From Roseivivax jejudonensis (GTDB taxonomy: Bacteria > Pseudomonadota > Alphaproteobacteria > Rhodobacterales > Rhodobacteraceae), in the NCBI RefSeq assembly GCF_900172265.1, contig NZ_FWFK01000001.1, positions 124,001 through 188,000 of the forward strand: DNA of 64,000 nt, read 5' to 3'. The notes beneath the pieces were generated by a model. The model was not told the DNA's origin and ran no database searches. It saw only the letters and a program-made list of their open reading frames with translations. The position numbers and the translations under genes were made by a program. Each line of letters opens with the position of its first letter. The first letter of the stretch is position 1. Positions 15,647-23,890 of the stretch are shown piece after piece.

Positions 15647-15871
15647 ATGGCGGAATGTGCACAATGCCACAACGCATACGACAATCTGATGTTTGTCGAG
15701 AAGAACGGCGAACGTTTCGGATTCGACTGCTTTGAATGCGCGATCGAGAAAATGGCCCCCCGCTGCGCGCAATGCGGCACACGGGTCATCGGACATGGGC
15801 TCGAGACCGCCGACTCGGTCTATTGCTGCGGACATTGCGCGCGCAAAGCGGGTGTCGACGCCCGCGCCTGA
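15647..15871 (+). CDS. Prokaryotic metallothionein-like zinc protein
   Basis: A 74-residue protein with four Cys pairs: CAQC at residues 4-7, a CFEC pair near 29-32, CAQC near 40-43, and YCCGHCA near the C-terminus with GHG before it. The FDCFECAI and YCCGHCARK pattern is that of alphaproteobacterial proteins annotated as metallothionein. It likely binds zinc or other soft metals. A longer frame from 15401 lacks support; AAAGGAG at 15633-15639 fixes the start. The EcfG-like promoter upstream would place it in the general stress response. Confidence 0.75.
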   Translation: MAECAQCHNAYDNLMFVEKNGERFGFDCFECAIEKMAPRCAQCGTRVIGHGLETADSVYCCGHCARKAGVDARA

Positions 15872-15918
15872 GCGGCGTTTCATGGACGCGCGGACCGCGC
15901 CGCGTTGAACGCTATTTC

Positions 15919-15944
15919 GGAACGCGGCGCTCGATCGCCGCGTT
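15919..15944 (+). promoter_or_regulatory. Consensus EcfG promoter
   Basis: GGAAC at 15919-15923, 17 bases, then CGTT at 15941-15944: an exact match to the alphaproteobacterial general-stress consensus, 32 bases before the start at 15977. Confidence 0.6.
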
Positions 15945-15976
15945 TTCCAATCGAAGCTATTGAACGGAGGTCTGTC

Positions 15977-16228
15977 ATGCGCGGTCTTCTCGCTTCTGCC
16001 GCAGCATTCCTTGGCATCGGCTATGTACTTGGGCGGAAAGCCCGACGCGGCGAGCCGTCACGCCGGGTTGCATTCCGCCGCTTCGAGGACGGCGGGCCGC
16101 CGGAACAGGCGCACGCCGTCCGCGATGCCGGCCCCTCGACCATGCGCGAGCCCCACAACCCGTGGAGCCGCCGCGACGACGATCTCGATCAGACGTTTCC
16201 GGCGAGCGACGCGACGGCCAAATACTGA
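15977..16228 (+). CDS. Small membrane-anchored stress protein with FPASDA tail
   Basis: An 83-residue protein. Residues 1-20 are hydrophobic (GLLASAAAFLGIGYVLG) and would anchor it in the inner membrane. A basic, Arg-rich stretch follows, and the C-terminus has DLDQTFPASDATAKY, the FPASDA-type tail common in small proteobacterial stress proteins of unknown role. CGGAGG precedes the start. The consensus EcfG promoter just upstream supports expression in general stress. Confidence 0.65.
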   Translation: MRGLLASAAAFLGIGYVLGRKARRGEPSRRVAFRRFEDGGPPEQAHAVRDAGPSTMREPHNPWSRRDDDLDQTFPASDATAKY

Positions 16229-16320
16229 GTATGGCGGCGGCCGCCGGCCGAGCGGTGCAGAACGTCCGTCCGACCGGCGCGGGCTGACAGGTCCGCTCTC
16301 CATCGAGGCGTCAGCGATGG

Positions 16321-17238
16321 TCAACCGTCGCCACGCTCGCGCAGAAACGCCTCAACCGCGTTCCGCGTCGGCATGGGCGCGACCGCGCCGTAGCCTTGCG
16401 TGGACAGCGCGGCCGCCGCATTCGCGTATCGCGCTGCAACGAACGGATCTGAACCGGCGCGCAACTCGGCGAGGAACGCACCGTCAAACGTATCGCCTGC
16501 CGCCGTCGCATCGACAGCCTCCACCGGAAATGCCGCGACCCGCTCCCGGCGATCACCCGCCGCGACGAGCGTGCCGTCAGAGCCGAGGGTGAGCGCGACA
16601 GTTTCGGCGCCGAGCCCGAGGTAAAAGTCGGCGATGGCATCGGGGTCCGACAGTCCGGTGAGCGCTTCGGCATCTTCAAGCCCCGGCAACGCGATGTCGG
16701 CCATCTCCATCGCTGCATGTATGACAGCCCGCGCGCGCGGCAGCGGCCACAGCTTTTGTCGCAGGTTCGTGTCATAGGACACCTTCACGCCGGCCGAGCG
16801 GGCGGCGTCGATAGCGGCGAAGGCCGCATCGCATGACGTGTCGGAGATCGCCTGCGTGATCCCCGACACGTGCAGGATTCCGGCCCGTCCGATCACCTCG
16901 GGGTCGATATCCGAGGGTCGGATCAGGCTCGCCGCCGACCCTTTTCGCAGGTAGCTGAAGCTGTGCCCGTCAGGCCCGTGCGTGATGAAGTAGATGCCGG
17001 TATGAGCGTGCGCGTTGCGCGCCACCGCTTCGGTGTCGATCCCCTCGTTCTTCCACAGTTGCATGAAGCTGTCGCCCGCCGCGTCGGCGCCGAGATGGGT
17101 CAGCACGCCGACGCGCGCACCGGAGCGGCTGGCGGCGACCGCGCAATTCGAGGTATCGCCGCCGTGACCGGCGAGGAAACGCCCGTCCGACTGCTCGTTG
17201 AACTCGAGCATGGGCTCGCCGAAGCACAGGATGTCCAT
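16321..17238 (-). CDS. PfkB-family sugar kinase, 2-keto-3-deoxygluconate kinase type
   Basis: A 305-residue kinase of the ribokinase/PfkB family. The N-terminal GEPMLEFN segment and GGDTSNCAVAASRSG motif are typical of ketodeoxygluconate kinases. The signature DATAAGDTFDGAF near residue 240 carries the catalytic Asp (AGD) and anion hole. It would phosphorylate 2-keto-3-deoxygluconate for aldol cleavage. The start at 17238 follows GCGGAG; 17268 would overlap the preceding stop (ATGA) but adds a ten-residue tail the family does not usually have. It is the last gene of the leftward operon starting with the TRAP genes. Confidence 0.8.
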   Translation of the reverse strand: MDILCFGEPMLEFNEQSDGRFLAGHGGDTSNCAVAASRSGARVGVLTHLGADAAGDSFMQLWKNEGIDTEAVARNAHAHTGIYFITHGPDGHSFSYLRKGSAASLIRPSDIDPEVIGRAGILHVSGITQAISDTSCDAAFAAIDAARSAGVKVSYDTNLRQKLWPLPRARAVIHAAMEMADIALPGLEDAEALTGLSDPDAIADFYLGLGAETVALTLGSDGTLVAAGDRRERVAAFPVEAVDATAAGDTFDGAFLAELRAGSDPFVAARYANAAAALSTQGYGAVAPMPTRNAVEAFLRERGDG

Positions 17239-17264
17239 GTTGATCTCCGCTCCGCTGCGCCGGC

Positions 17265-17915
17265 TCATATGCGGCCGTATTTCGCCAGGCCCTCCTGCAG
17301 CGATCCGGCCTCGATGATCAGGCGGGCCTGTTCGGCTTCGCGCTCGTCGATCTCGCGCGCCATCTCGAGGACTTCCTCGGCCTTGTCGCGCGGGATGACC
17401 ACGACGCCGTCGATGTCGCCCACGATCAGGTCGCCCGGCTTCACCTCGATCCCGTCGACGGTGACCGCGACGTTGGAGGCAACCGTCTTGTAGCGGCCGA
17501 CCGTCGTGCCCGGCGACGCGGAACGCGCGTAAACCGGGAAGTCGTAATCGCCCTTGATCTCGGTGATATCGCGCACCGCGCCGTCCAGAACCGCGGCCTC
17601 GAGCTTGTTGGCGACGGCGCCCGCGGTCATCAGGCCACCCCAGACCGCGACATCGGCTTCGCCGTTGATCGAGATGACGATCACCGACCCCGCATCGGCG
17701 CTGTCGATCAACTCGATCGCGTGCGTCGGCGGATGCGCTTCCTCGGTCGCTTCCTCGAGCACCGTCACGGCCGGGCCGACGATCTTCTTGTCGTTGATGC
17801 GGGGCTTGATCGCGTGGCCGAGATAACCGCGATGCCCGGCGATCTTGTCCATCGCGTCGGCGCAGGAGGCGATCGCGGTATCGCGGAACCCGGCGATGAG
17901 CTGGTCGAGAGTCAT
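17265..17915 (-). CDS. RraA-family protein / 4-hydroxy-4-methyl-2-oxoglutarate-type aldolase
   Basis: A 216-residue protein of the RraA/HMG-aldolase fold: SCADAMDKIAG, a PAVTVLEEA strand, GGLMTAGAVANKLEAAVLDGAVRD (read in pieces) holding the Gly-rich metal and substrate loop, and a VEVKPGD-type IEVKPGDLIVGDIDGVVV end. Bacterial members are divalent-metal class II aldolases that cleave 4-carboxy-4-hydroxy-2-oxoacids to pyruvate or oxaloacetate, or RNase E regulators. The catabolic operon favours an aldolase or dehydratase role. AAAGGACG precedes the start. Confidence 0.78.
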   Translation of the reverse strand: MTLDQLIAGFRDTAIASCADAMDKIAGHRGYLGHAIKPRINDKKIVGPAVTVLEEATEEAHPPTHAIELIDSADAGSVIVISINGEADVAVWGGLMTAGAVANKLEAAVLDGAVRDITEIKGDYDFPVYARSASPGTTVGRYKTVASNVAVTVDGIEVKPGDLIVGDIDGVVVIPRDKAEEVLEMAREIDEREAEQARLIIEAGSLQEGLAKYGRI

Positions 17916-17952
17916 GTTTCGTCCTTTCGTTGGGCGTGGATGGTTCGGAGTG

Positions 17953-18930
17953 TCACGGGCCGTCCCAGCGGTTGACCCAGTTCTCGGGCGCCTCCCCGCG
18001 AAGCACCCGGTCGAGCTCTTGCGCGGCGAGCGTCTGCAAGCGGTCCACCGAAGCCTCGGAATACCAGGCGCCGTGGTCGCTCAGCACGGTGTTGGGGGCA
18101 CGGAACAGCGGGCTTCTCGCCGGGTCCGGCGGCTCGACCTCGAACACGTCGACGCCGGCGCCGAAAATCCGCCCGTCGATGAGCGCCGAGGCCAGCGCGG
18201 CCTCGTCGACGAGCCCGCCGCGCGCAACGTTGACGAGGATCGTCGTCGGTTTCATCAGCGCGATCCGACGTGCGTCGATCACGTGGTGGGTGTCCGGCAC
18301 GAGTGGCGCGTGAAGGCTGATCACGTCCGCCTCTCGGCAGATCGTGTCGGGGTCCGCGGGCGTCGCCCCCGCGGCCGCCATCTCCGTGGCCGGGACGCCC
18401 GGATCGTGGGCGAGCACGCGTGCGAAGCCCATCGCGCGGAACTTCGTCGCCGCGGCGCGCGCGATCCGGCCGAAGCCCAGAAGGCCCAGCACCCCGTCGC
18501 GGCGGCCGGGGATCCGGGCGCCCTGCCCCACGCCCCACGTCCCGGCACGCACGTCGGCGTCGCGCGAGACGATCCGGCGATTGACGGCGAGGTAGAGCGC
18601 GACGGCATGGTCGCTCACCTCGTGCTCGGCGCCATAGTCGGGCACGTTCGCGACGTAGATGCCGGAGGCCCGGGCGCTGTCGAGGTCGATGTTGTCGACC
18701 CCGACGCCGTAGCGCACGACGGCCCGCAAGCCCGGGGCCGCCGCGATTTCATCACTGCCGAAGCGGCGTTCTCGCAGCAGGATCCCGACGGGATCGAGCC
18801 GCGCGAGCGCGGGAACCGCCGCCTCCGTCGCGGGCACCGCGACGATCTCGACACCGTGCTTTGCCAACAGCGCGCGTTCGGTCGCGTAGTCGGCATAGCC
18901 CGGCTCGAGAACGGCGATGACCCGTGTCAT
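17953..18930 (-). CDS. D-isomer-specific 2-hydroxyacid dehydrogenase
   Basis: A 325-residue NAD(P)-dependent dehydrogenase. The Rossmann domain holds GFGRIARAAA, and the catalytic triad is visible as Arg in NVARGGLVDE, Glu in FEVEPPDPA and His in SDHGAWYSE. It reduces a 2-oxoacid or oxidises a D-2-hydroxyacid. It lies between the TRAP substrate-binding gene and the aldolase, so it probably acts on the imported sugar acid or its product. The substrate is not readable from sequence. Confidence 0.85.
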   Translation of the reverse strand: MTRVIAVLEPGYADYATERALLAKHGVEIVAVPATEAAVPALARLDPVGILLRERRFGSDEIAAAPGLRAVVRYGVGVDNIDLDSARASGIYVANVPDYGAEHEVSDHAVALYLAVNRRIVSRDADVRAGTWGVGQGARIPGRRDGVLGLLGFGRIARAAATKFRAMGFARVLAHDPGVPATEMAAAGATPADPDTICREADVISLHAPLVPDTHHVIDARRIALMKPTTILVNVARGGLVDEAALASALIDGRIFGAGVDVFEVEPPDPARSPLFRAPNTVLSDHGAWYSEASVDRLQTLAAQELDRVLRGEAPENWVNRWDGP

Positions 18931-18951
18931 TGCGGCGACCCCCGGCGCGGC

Positions 18952-19965
18952 TCAGTACTGGTCGCGATAGGCCTGCACGGCCTCGTCGAGCCGGTTCGGC
19001 CAGTCTTCACCGATCTCGCCCACGATGTATTCGCGCACGGCCGGCTGAGCCGCCTCGCGGAACTTGTCCTTGTTCTCGGGCGAGACAGGCGTCACCTCGA
19101 GGCCGCGCTCGGCCAGGATCGTCGCCGCGTTCGCGTCCTGCGCCGCGGTCATGCCGCGATGGATCGTGATCGCGATATCGACGCACTGGTTCACGGCGGT
19201 CTGCTGATCGCCCGAGAGGCCCTGATAGAAGTCCTCGTTCATCATGTAGGCGTGCCAAGAGAACACGTGCCCATCGAGCGACACGTAATCCTGGTGCTGG
19301 TAGAGCGATGCATTGAGAATGTTGGTCACCCCGTTCTCCTGCCCGTCGACGACACCCTGCTGAAGTGCGCCGGGAAGTTCCGGCCACGGCACCGGCGTTG
19401 CGGACGCGCCGAGGCTCTCGACGAGGTTCACCCAGACCGGCGCGGTCTGGACGCGGATCTTGAGCCCCTCCATGTCGGCGGGCTCCGCCACCGGGCGCAC
19501 CGAGTTGGTGAAGTTGCGCACGCCGTTGTCGGCCACGCCGAAGGCACGGATGCCCGTCTGCTCGCGCATGTCCTCGAACAGCGCATCGCCGAACTCTCCG
19601 TCCATCACCGACCATGCCATCGCCTGGTCGTCGAAGATGTAGGGCATCGCCAGCACCGAGAACGGCTGGTACGTGCCCGAGATCGGGCCGTCATGCACCA
19701 CACCCATCTGGATGGTGCCGAGCTCCAGCCCTTCCATCACGGTCGGTCCATCACCCAGCTGGCTGGCCGGAAAGATCTGCACGTCGATCGCGTCCGAGGT
19801 CTTGCCCTCGACGCAGCTTTCGAAGGCGAGCGCGGCGGCGTGCTTCGGCGAGCTCATGTCGGCCGACTGGAAATGCGCGTATTTCAGCACGTGCTCCTGC
19901 GCCTGAACGGCGCCGGCGAGCACGGTCGCGGCGGCGGTGGTCGCGAAAAGGGTCTTGTACAGCAT
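18952..19965 (-). CDS. TRAP transporter substrate-binding protein (DctP type)
   Basis: A 337-residue periplasmic protein. Residues 1-22 are a signal peptide ending AVQAQ. The DctP features follow: KYAHFQSADMSSPKH, the ligand Arg in LKIRVQ, and ALQQGVVDGQEN, the segment that closes on the carboxylate. The upstream AGGGAGG fixes the start; a longer frame reaching 21237 belongs to the permease in another frame and is rejected. It works with the large and small permeases encoded immediately upstream in the operon. Confidence 0.9.
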   Translation of the reverse strand: MLYKTLFATTAAATVLAGAVQAQEHVLKYAHFQSADMSSPKHAAALAFESCVEGKTSDAIDVQIFPASQLGDGPTVMEGLELGTIQMGVVHDGPISGTYQPFSVLAMPYIFDDQAMAWSVMDGEFGDALFEDMREQTGIRAFGVADNGVRNFTNSVRPVAEPADMEGLKIRVQTAPVWVNLVESLGASATPVPWPELPGALQQGVVDGQENGVTNILNASLYQHQDYVSLDGHVFSWHAYMMNEDFYQGLSGDQQTAVNQCVDIAITIHRGMTAAQDANAATILAERGLEVTPVSPENKDKFREAAQPAVREYIVGEIGEDWPNRLDEAVQAYRDQY

Positions 19966-19982
19966 GATTTTCCTCCCTGTGA

Positions 19983-21269
19983 TCAGTTGCTGTATCCGAA
20001 GAACTCGGGAATTGCGGTGCTCACCCACGGCACGAAGATCACCAGGAGCAGCACCGCGAGTTCTGCCGCCAGAAGCGGCAGGACGGCACGGGACAGCGCC
20101 TCGAGGCGCAGACGTCCCACGGTCGAAATCACGAAGAGCACCGGTCCGATCGGCGGCGTGACCATTCCGATGGCGAGGTTGAGCACCAGCATCATCGCGA
20201 ACTGGCGCGGATCGATGCCGAACTGGTGCGCGATCGGCGCGAGGATCGGCGTCAGGATGATGAGCGCCGGCAGCGTGTCGAGAAAGAGCCCGCAGAGCAG
20301 CGCGAATATCGCCAGAAGGATGAGCACGAGCGTCGGGTTCTCGGTCAGTCCGCCGAGCAGCGCGGCAAGCTGCTGCGGCACCTGCAGATAGGCCAGAAGC
20401 CAGGCGAAAATCGACGCCATCGCCACGATCAGGAGAACCGAGGATGTGGTCAGTGCGGCATTGACGAACACGCTGTTCAGCTTGCGCCAGGTGGCCTTGC
20501 GGGTCACGAACCCCAGAACGAGCGCATAGGCCGACGCCACCGCCCCTGCCTCGGTCGGGGTAAAGACTCCGCCGAGGATGCCCCCGAGGATCACGAGTGG
20601 CATCAGCATGGCCGGAATCGCCGTCACCGCGGAGCGTCCCAGTTCGCCCGACGTGGCACGATGCTCGCGCCCGCGATAGCCGTGCCGGACCGAGATCACG
20701 TGGTTCACGACTGCGAGCGCGAGGCCCAGCAGGATCCCCGGAAGGATCCCGGCGAGGAAGAGCCCGGCGACCGTCACGTTGCTGTCGGAGATCGCGTAGA
20801 CCACCATCAGGATGGACGGCGGAATGATCGGGCCGATCGTCGCCGTCGCGGCCGACAGCGCCCCGGCATAGTTCTTTTCGTATCCGGCCTCGCGCATCAT
20901 CTTCATCACGATGGCGGACGGCCCGGCCGCGTCGGCCAATGCCGACCCGCTGATGCCGGCAAAGAACATCGACACCAGAACGTTCACGTGGCCGACACCG
21001 CCGCGAATATGGCCAACGAGATCGTTGGCCAGCCGCAGAAGCGTCTGCGTGAGGCCGAAGGCCGTCATCAGCTCCGACGCGAGGATGAAGAACGGCACCG
21101 CCATCAACGGAAACGAGTTTATGCCGCCGAAGATCTGCTGCGTGGCGAGGATCGGGGTAAGCGAGCCGTCGATCAGGATCGCACCGAGACCGGCGACGCC
21201 CATGGTCAGCGCGACGGGAACGCCGAGCGCGAGACACCCGAAGAACAGCAGGAACAGCGCCGTGGTCAT
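19983..21269 (-). CDS. TRAP transporter large permease (DctM type)
   Basis: A 428-residue inner-membrane protein with about 12 hydrophobic segments. Typical DctM pieces are LALGVPVALTMG, SELMTAFGLTQTLLRLA, GISGSALADAAG and the PPSILMVVYA loop. It moves the solute using the sodium gradient. Its ATG overlaps the stop of the small permease (ATGA), so the two are co-translated. Confidence 0.92.
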   Translation of the reverse strand: MTTALFLLFFGCLALGVPVALTMGVAGLGAILIDGSLTPILATQQIFGGINSFPLMAVPFFILASELMTAFGLTQTLLRLANDLVGHIRGGVGHVNVLVSMFFAGISGSALADAAGPSAIVMKMMREAGYEKNYAGALSAATATIGPIIPPSILMVVYAISDSNVTVAGLFLAGILPGILLGLALAVVNHVISVRHGYRGREHRATSGELGRSAVTAIPAMLMPLVILGGILGGVFTPTEAGAVASAYALVLGFVTRKATWRKLNSVFVNAALTTSSVLLIVAMASIFAWLLAYLQVPQQLAALLGGLTENPTLVLILLAIFALLCGLFLDTLPALIILTPILAPIAHQFGIDPRQFAMMLVLNLAIGMVTPPIGPVLFVISTVGRLRLEALSRAVLPLLAAELAVLLLVIFVPWVSTAIPEFFGYSN

Positions 21270-21775
21270 TCGCTCCGCTCCTCAGGATCGAGCGGACCGC
21301 CCGGCTCGAGGAAGTCTCCGCGCACGAAGCTGCGGAAGAACAGGAGCAGATGCAGAATGAAGAGTGCCGCCCCGATCGGAACCGCGAGGTAGGGCACGCC
21401 GCGCGGGATCTGCGTGGCCATCGTCTCCTTGTTCCAGCCGAACTGGACGAATGCGACGCCGTACCAGACGAGCGCCCCCATGAATGCGAGCATCAGGACC
21501 GCGATCGCCGTTCTCAGCCCTTTGCGCGCCATGCCGGGCAGAACGTCCTGCAGGACGGTGATCGCCACCAGCCGGCCCTCGCGCAGCGCGATGCCCGCGC
21601 CGAAGAAGGCACCCGCGATCATCAGGAAGCGCGCCACCTCCTCGCCCCACGCGAAAGAGGTGCCGAAGCCGTAGCGCATGACGACGTTGACGATCACGAC
21701 CGCGAACGTCGCCGCCAGCAAGAGCGCGACAAGCGCCTTGTTCAGGGCCGTCAGGTAGCGGTCGAACGCGTCCAT
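21266..21775 (-). CDS. TRAP transporter small permease (DctQ type)
   Basis: A 169-residue membrane protein with four hydrophobic helices (VALLLAATFAVVIVNVVMRYGF, RFLMIAGAFFGAGIAL, AIAVLMLAFMGALVWYG and the last near 130-150) and the RYGFGTSFAWGEE element typical of DctQ. GGGAGGAAAG precedes the start at 21775. It is the first gene of the leftward operon, 156 bases from the divergent GntR gene. Confidence 0.88.
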   Translation of the reverse strand: MDAFDRYLTALNKALVALLLAATFAVVIVNVVMRYGFGTSFAWGEEVARFLMIAGAFFGAGIALREGRLVAITVLQDVLPGMARKGLRTAIAVLMLAFMGALVWYGVAFVQFGWNKETMATQIPRGVPYLAVPIGAALFILHLLLFFRSFVRGDFLEPGGPLDPEERSE

Positions 21776-21829
21776 CTTTCCTCCCGCGCCGCTGATCCCT
21801 CCCACGGCGCCGGCCCAGAAGACACACGC

Positions 21830-21846
21830 TGGCATACAGTATGTCA
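21830..21846. promoter_or_regulatory. GntR-type operator 1
   Basis: TGGCATACAGTATGTCA is a 17-bp near-palindrome (one mismatched pair) in the gap between the TRAP operon and the GntR gene. Its centre is 26 bases from operator 2. Confidence 0.65.
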
Positions 21847-21855
21847 AGCCGTATC

Positions 21856-21872
21856 TGGCATACCGTATGCCA
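21856..21872. promoter_or_regulatory. GntR-type operator 2
   Basis: TGGCATACCGTATGCCA is a perfect 17-bp palindrome around a central C, and matches the TGGNATNCNATNCCA-like pattern of FCD-subfamily GntR operators. It lies between the two divergent promoters. Confidence 0.7.
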
Positions 21873-21931
21873 TGGATAAATCGCTCGGCACGTGTTAAGA
21901 GCGACGCGTTGCCCCTAAGGCCCGCATTCCG

Positions 21932-22588
21932 ATGAACCGTATCGAACGCCCCAAGTCGCTGACCGAACTCGTGTTCGAAGAGATCAAGGACGAGATCGTC
22001 ACCGGCCAGTTGGCGATGGGTGAAATGCTGTCCGAAACGCGCATCGCCACGCGGCTCGACGTGAGCCGGACGCCAGTCCGCGAGGCTTTCGCGCGGCTCG
22101 AACTGGAAGGTCTCGTCCAGTCGAGGCCGCAACGTGGCACCTTCGTCCTCACGATGGGCAATGGCGAGCTTCAGGACATCTGCGATACGCGCGTTTGCCT
22201 CGAGACGGGCGCGCTGCGCGCCGCCTTCGAACGTGCGCGCACCGACCTGATCGCGGCGCTGCAGGCGATCGTCACCGAGATGGCGCGCGCCCGCGACGCG
22301 GATGCCACGGCAGACTACCTGCGGCTGGACGCCGAGTATCACGAGGCGATCCTGACTGCCTCGCGCAACCCATTCATGGTCGACGCCTACATGACCATTG
22401 CCGCCAAGATGAGCGTCCTGCGCAACAAGCTCGGCAATCACCCCGACCACATGCGCAAGAGCTTCGACGAGCATTGCCGCCTTATCGAACTCCTCGAGGC
22501 CGAGGACCTTTCGGCGGCCACCGATCTTCTGGTCAGCCATATCGGCCGCAAGGAAGGCAGCTACTGGAGCATTCCGGCGACGGAGTGA
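21932..22588 (+). CDS. GntR-family (FCD) transcriptional regulator
   Basis: A 218-residue repressor. The winged helix (about 10-75) has GEMLSETRIATRLDVSRTPVREAF and LVQSRPQRGTFV. The C-terminal FCD domain has the metal- and ligand-binding Asp and His residues (LDAEYHEAIL, DEHCRLIELL). It is divergent from the TRAP/sugar-acid operon, and two matching operators lie between, so it very likely represses that operon and itself until a pathway intermediate binds. Confidence 0.9.
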   Translation: MNRIERPKSLTELVFEEIKDEIVTGQLAMGEMLSETRIATRLDVSRTPVREAFARLELEGLVQSRPQRGTFVLTMGNGELQDICDTRVCLETGALRAAFERARTDLIAALQAIVTEMARARDADATADYLRLDAEYHEAILTASRNPFMVDAYMTIAAKMSVLRNKLGNHPDHMRKSFDEHCRLIELLEAEDLSAATDLLVSHIGRKEGSYWSIPATE

Positions 22589-22737
22589 TCCGGCCCCTCG
22601 AACGGCAGCGGGCCGCGATCGGCTCTCCCCGACCTCCGCCGCGCCGCCGCGCAATGCGGGCGAACGACAATCCTCCGAAACCGGGATCACTGGACAGCCT
22701 GCTTTTCAGGCACAGCGGCGAATTGTGCTGAACGCTT

Positions 22738-22837
22738 GGGCGGATGTCCCCCAGGGATCGCTATGTGAAGTAACGGATGCCCCGCCGGACTTGAGCGATC
22801 GGGTCCCCCGCTTTTTCGGTAGCCGAATAGCAGGGGG
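22738..22837 (+). ncRNA. Candidate riboswitch leader before the ABC transporter
   Basis: A stem GGCGG (22739-22743) / CCGCC (22782-22786) encloses a second helix, GGGATCG (22754-22760) with CGGATGCC (22774-22781), capped by a 13-nt purine-rich loop. A separate hairpin follows: CCCCCGCT (22805-22812) pairs with AGC-A-GGGGG up to 22837. The last arm is the likely ribosome site of the gene at 22844, so the layout is aptamer plus a site-sequestering switch. The downstream genes suggest a purine or ureide ligand, for example the xanthine-binding NMT1 class. I could not run a covariance model, so the class is a hypothesis. Confidence 0.45.
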
Positions 22838-22843
22838 TGCCGC

Positions 22844-23842
22844 ATGTCCGAAGCGCAGACCGTCGAACTGGCTGCCGTCACGAAACGCTATGGCGACGCG
22901 CTCGCAGTCGATGCCATCAGCCTCAAGATCCGCGCCGGCAGCTACTGCTGCCTCCTCGGTCCATCGGGGTGCGGGAAATCCTCCACTCTCCGGATGATCG
23001 CGGGCCACGAGGACGTCAGCGACGGCGACATTCTGATCGGCCCGCGCGTCGTCAACGATGACCCACCCGCGGCGCGCGGCACTGCGATGATGTTCCAAAG
23101 CTATGCGCTCTTTCCCCATCTGAGCGTGGCCGAGAACGTGGCCTTCTCGCTCCGCATGAAGGGCGTGGCGAAAGACGAACGCCTGAACCGCGCGGCACGG
23201 ATGCTGGAACTCGTCTCCATGACCGACTTCGCCGACCGGACACCGAACCAGCTCTCGGGCGGACAGCAGCAGCGCGTGGCGCTCGCGCGCGCGCTCATGA
23301 CCGAGCCTTCGGTGCTTCTGCTCGACGAGCCGCTGTCGGCGCTCGATCCGTTCCTGCGGGTGCGGATGCGCTCCGAGCTTCGGCGCATCCAGTCCGAACT
23401 CGGCATCACCTTCATCCACGTGACCCACAGCCAGGAAGAGGCGATGGCGCTGGCGGACCTCGTGGTCGTCATGAACGAGGGCCGGATCGCACAATCCGCC
23501 GCCCCGCGTGAGATCTACAACGCCCCGCGGACGCCATTCGTCGCGCGATTCATAGGCGGCCACAACATCCTGGAGGACGAGGGCCGCACGATCACGCTGC
23601 GCGCCGACGACCTGTCTATCCTGCCCGAAGCGCGCGCCTCCGAGGCGCGACGCCGGGCGCGGATCAGCGAGATCGAGTACCGGGGACCGGATGTCCGCGT
23701 CGGGCTCGAGACCGAGGCCGGCGAAAGCCTGACAGCGGTCATGGGCGAACGCGACTTCTTCGACAGTCCGCTGACCCGGGGCTCCGATGTCGCCATCGAC
23801 TGGCGCCCCGAGGCGGCCCACGAGCTTTCGCGCGACGGCTAA
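22844..23842 (+). CDS. ABC transporter ATPase (spermidine/putrescine type)
   Basis: A 332-residue ATP-binding subunit: Walker A GPSGCGKSS near residue 43, Q-loop MMFQSYALFPHLS, signature LSGGQQQR, Walker B VLLLDEPLSALDP and switch His in HVTHSQEE. A TOBE-like regulatory tail occupies about 240-330. It powers the two permeases that follow. The Shine-Dalgarno sequence lies inside the hairpin ending at 22837, so translation is probably controlled by the leader. Confidence 0.88.
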   Translation: MSEAQTVELAAVTKRYGDALAVDAISLKIRAGSYCCLLGPSGCGKSSTLRMIAGHEDVSDGDILIGPRVVNDDPPAARGTAMMFQSYALFPHLSVAENVAFSLRMKGVAKDERLNRAARMLELVSMTDFADRTPNQLSGGQQQRVALARALMTEPSVLLLDEPLSALDPFLRVRMRSELRRIQSELGITFIHVTHSQEEAMALADLVVVMNEGRIAQSAAPREIYNAPRTPFVARFIGGHNILEDEGRTITLRADDLSILPEARASEARRRARISEIEYRGPDVRVGLETEAGESLTAVMGERDFFDSPLTRGSDVAIDWRPEAAHELSRDG

Positions 23843-23890
23843 CGCGCGCGCAAGACACGACCACAAAACAAGACCAGCAGGAGAGTGACG

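Noticed and set aside
16231-16246. CGGCGGCCGCCG palindrome between convergent genes
   Set aside because: Short G+C palindrome expected by chance at this composition; no T-run.
17845-20391. Long forward frame (848 aa) over the sugar-acid operon
   Set aside because: It lies antisense to the 2-hydroxyacid dehydrogenase and TRAP genes, is rich in Arg, His and Asp, and resembles no family. It is a high-GC shadow.
18952-21237. Single long leftward frame covering TRAP binding protein and permease
   Set aside because: The upper part is out of frame with the true permease gene and is Arg-rich; the real binding-protein start with AGGAGG is at 19965.
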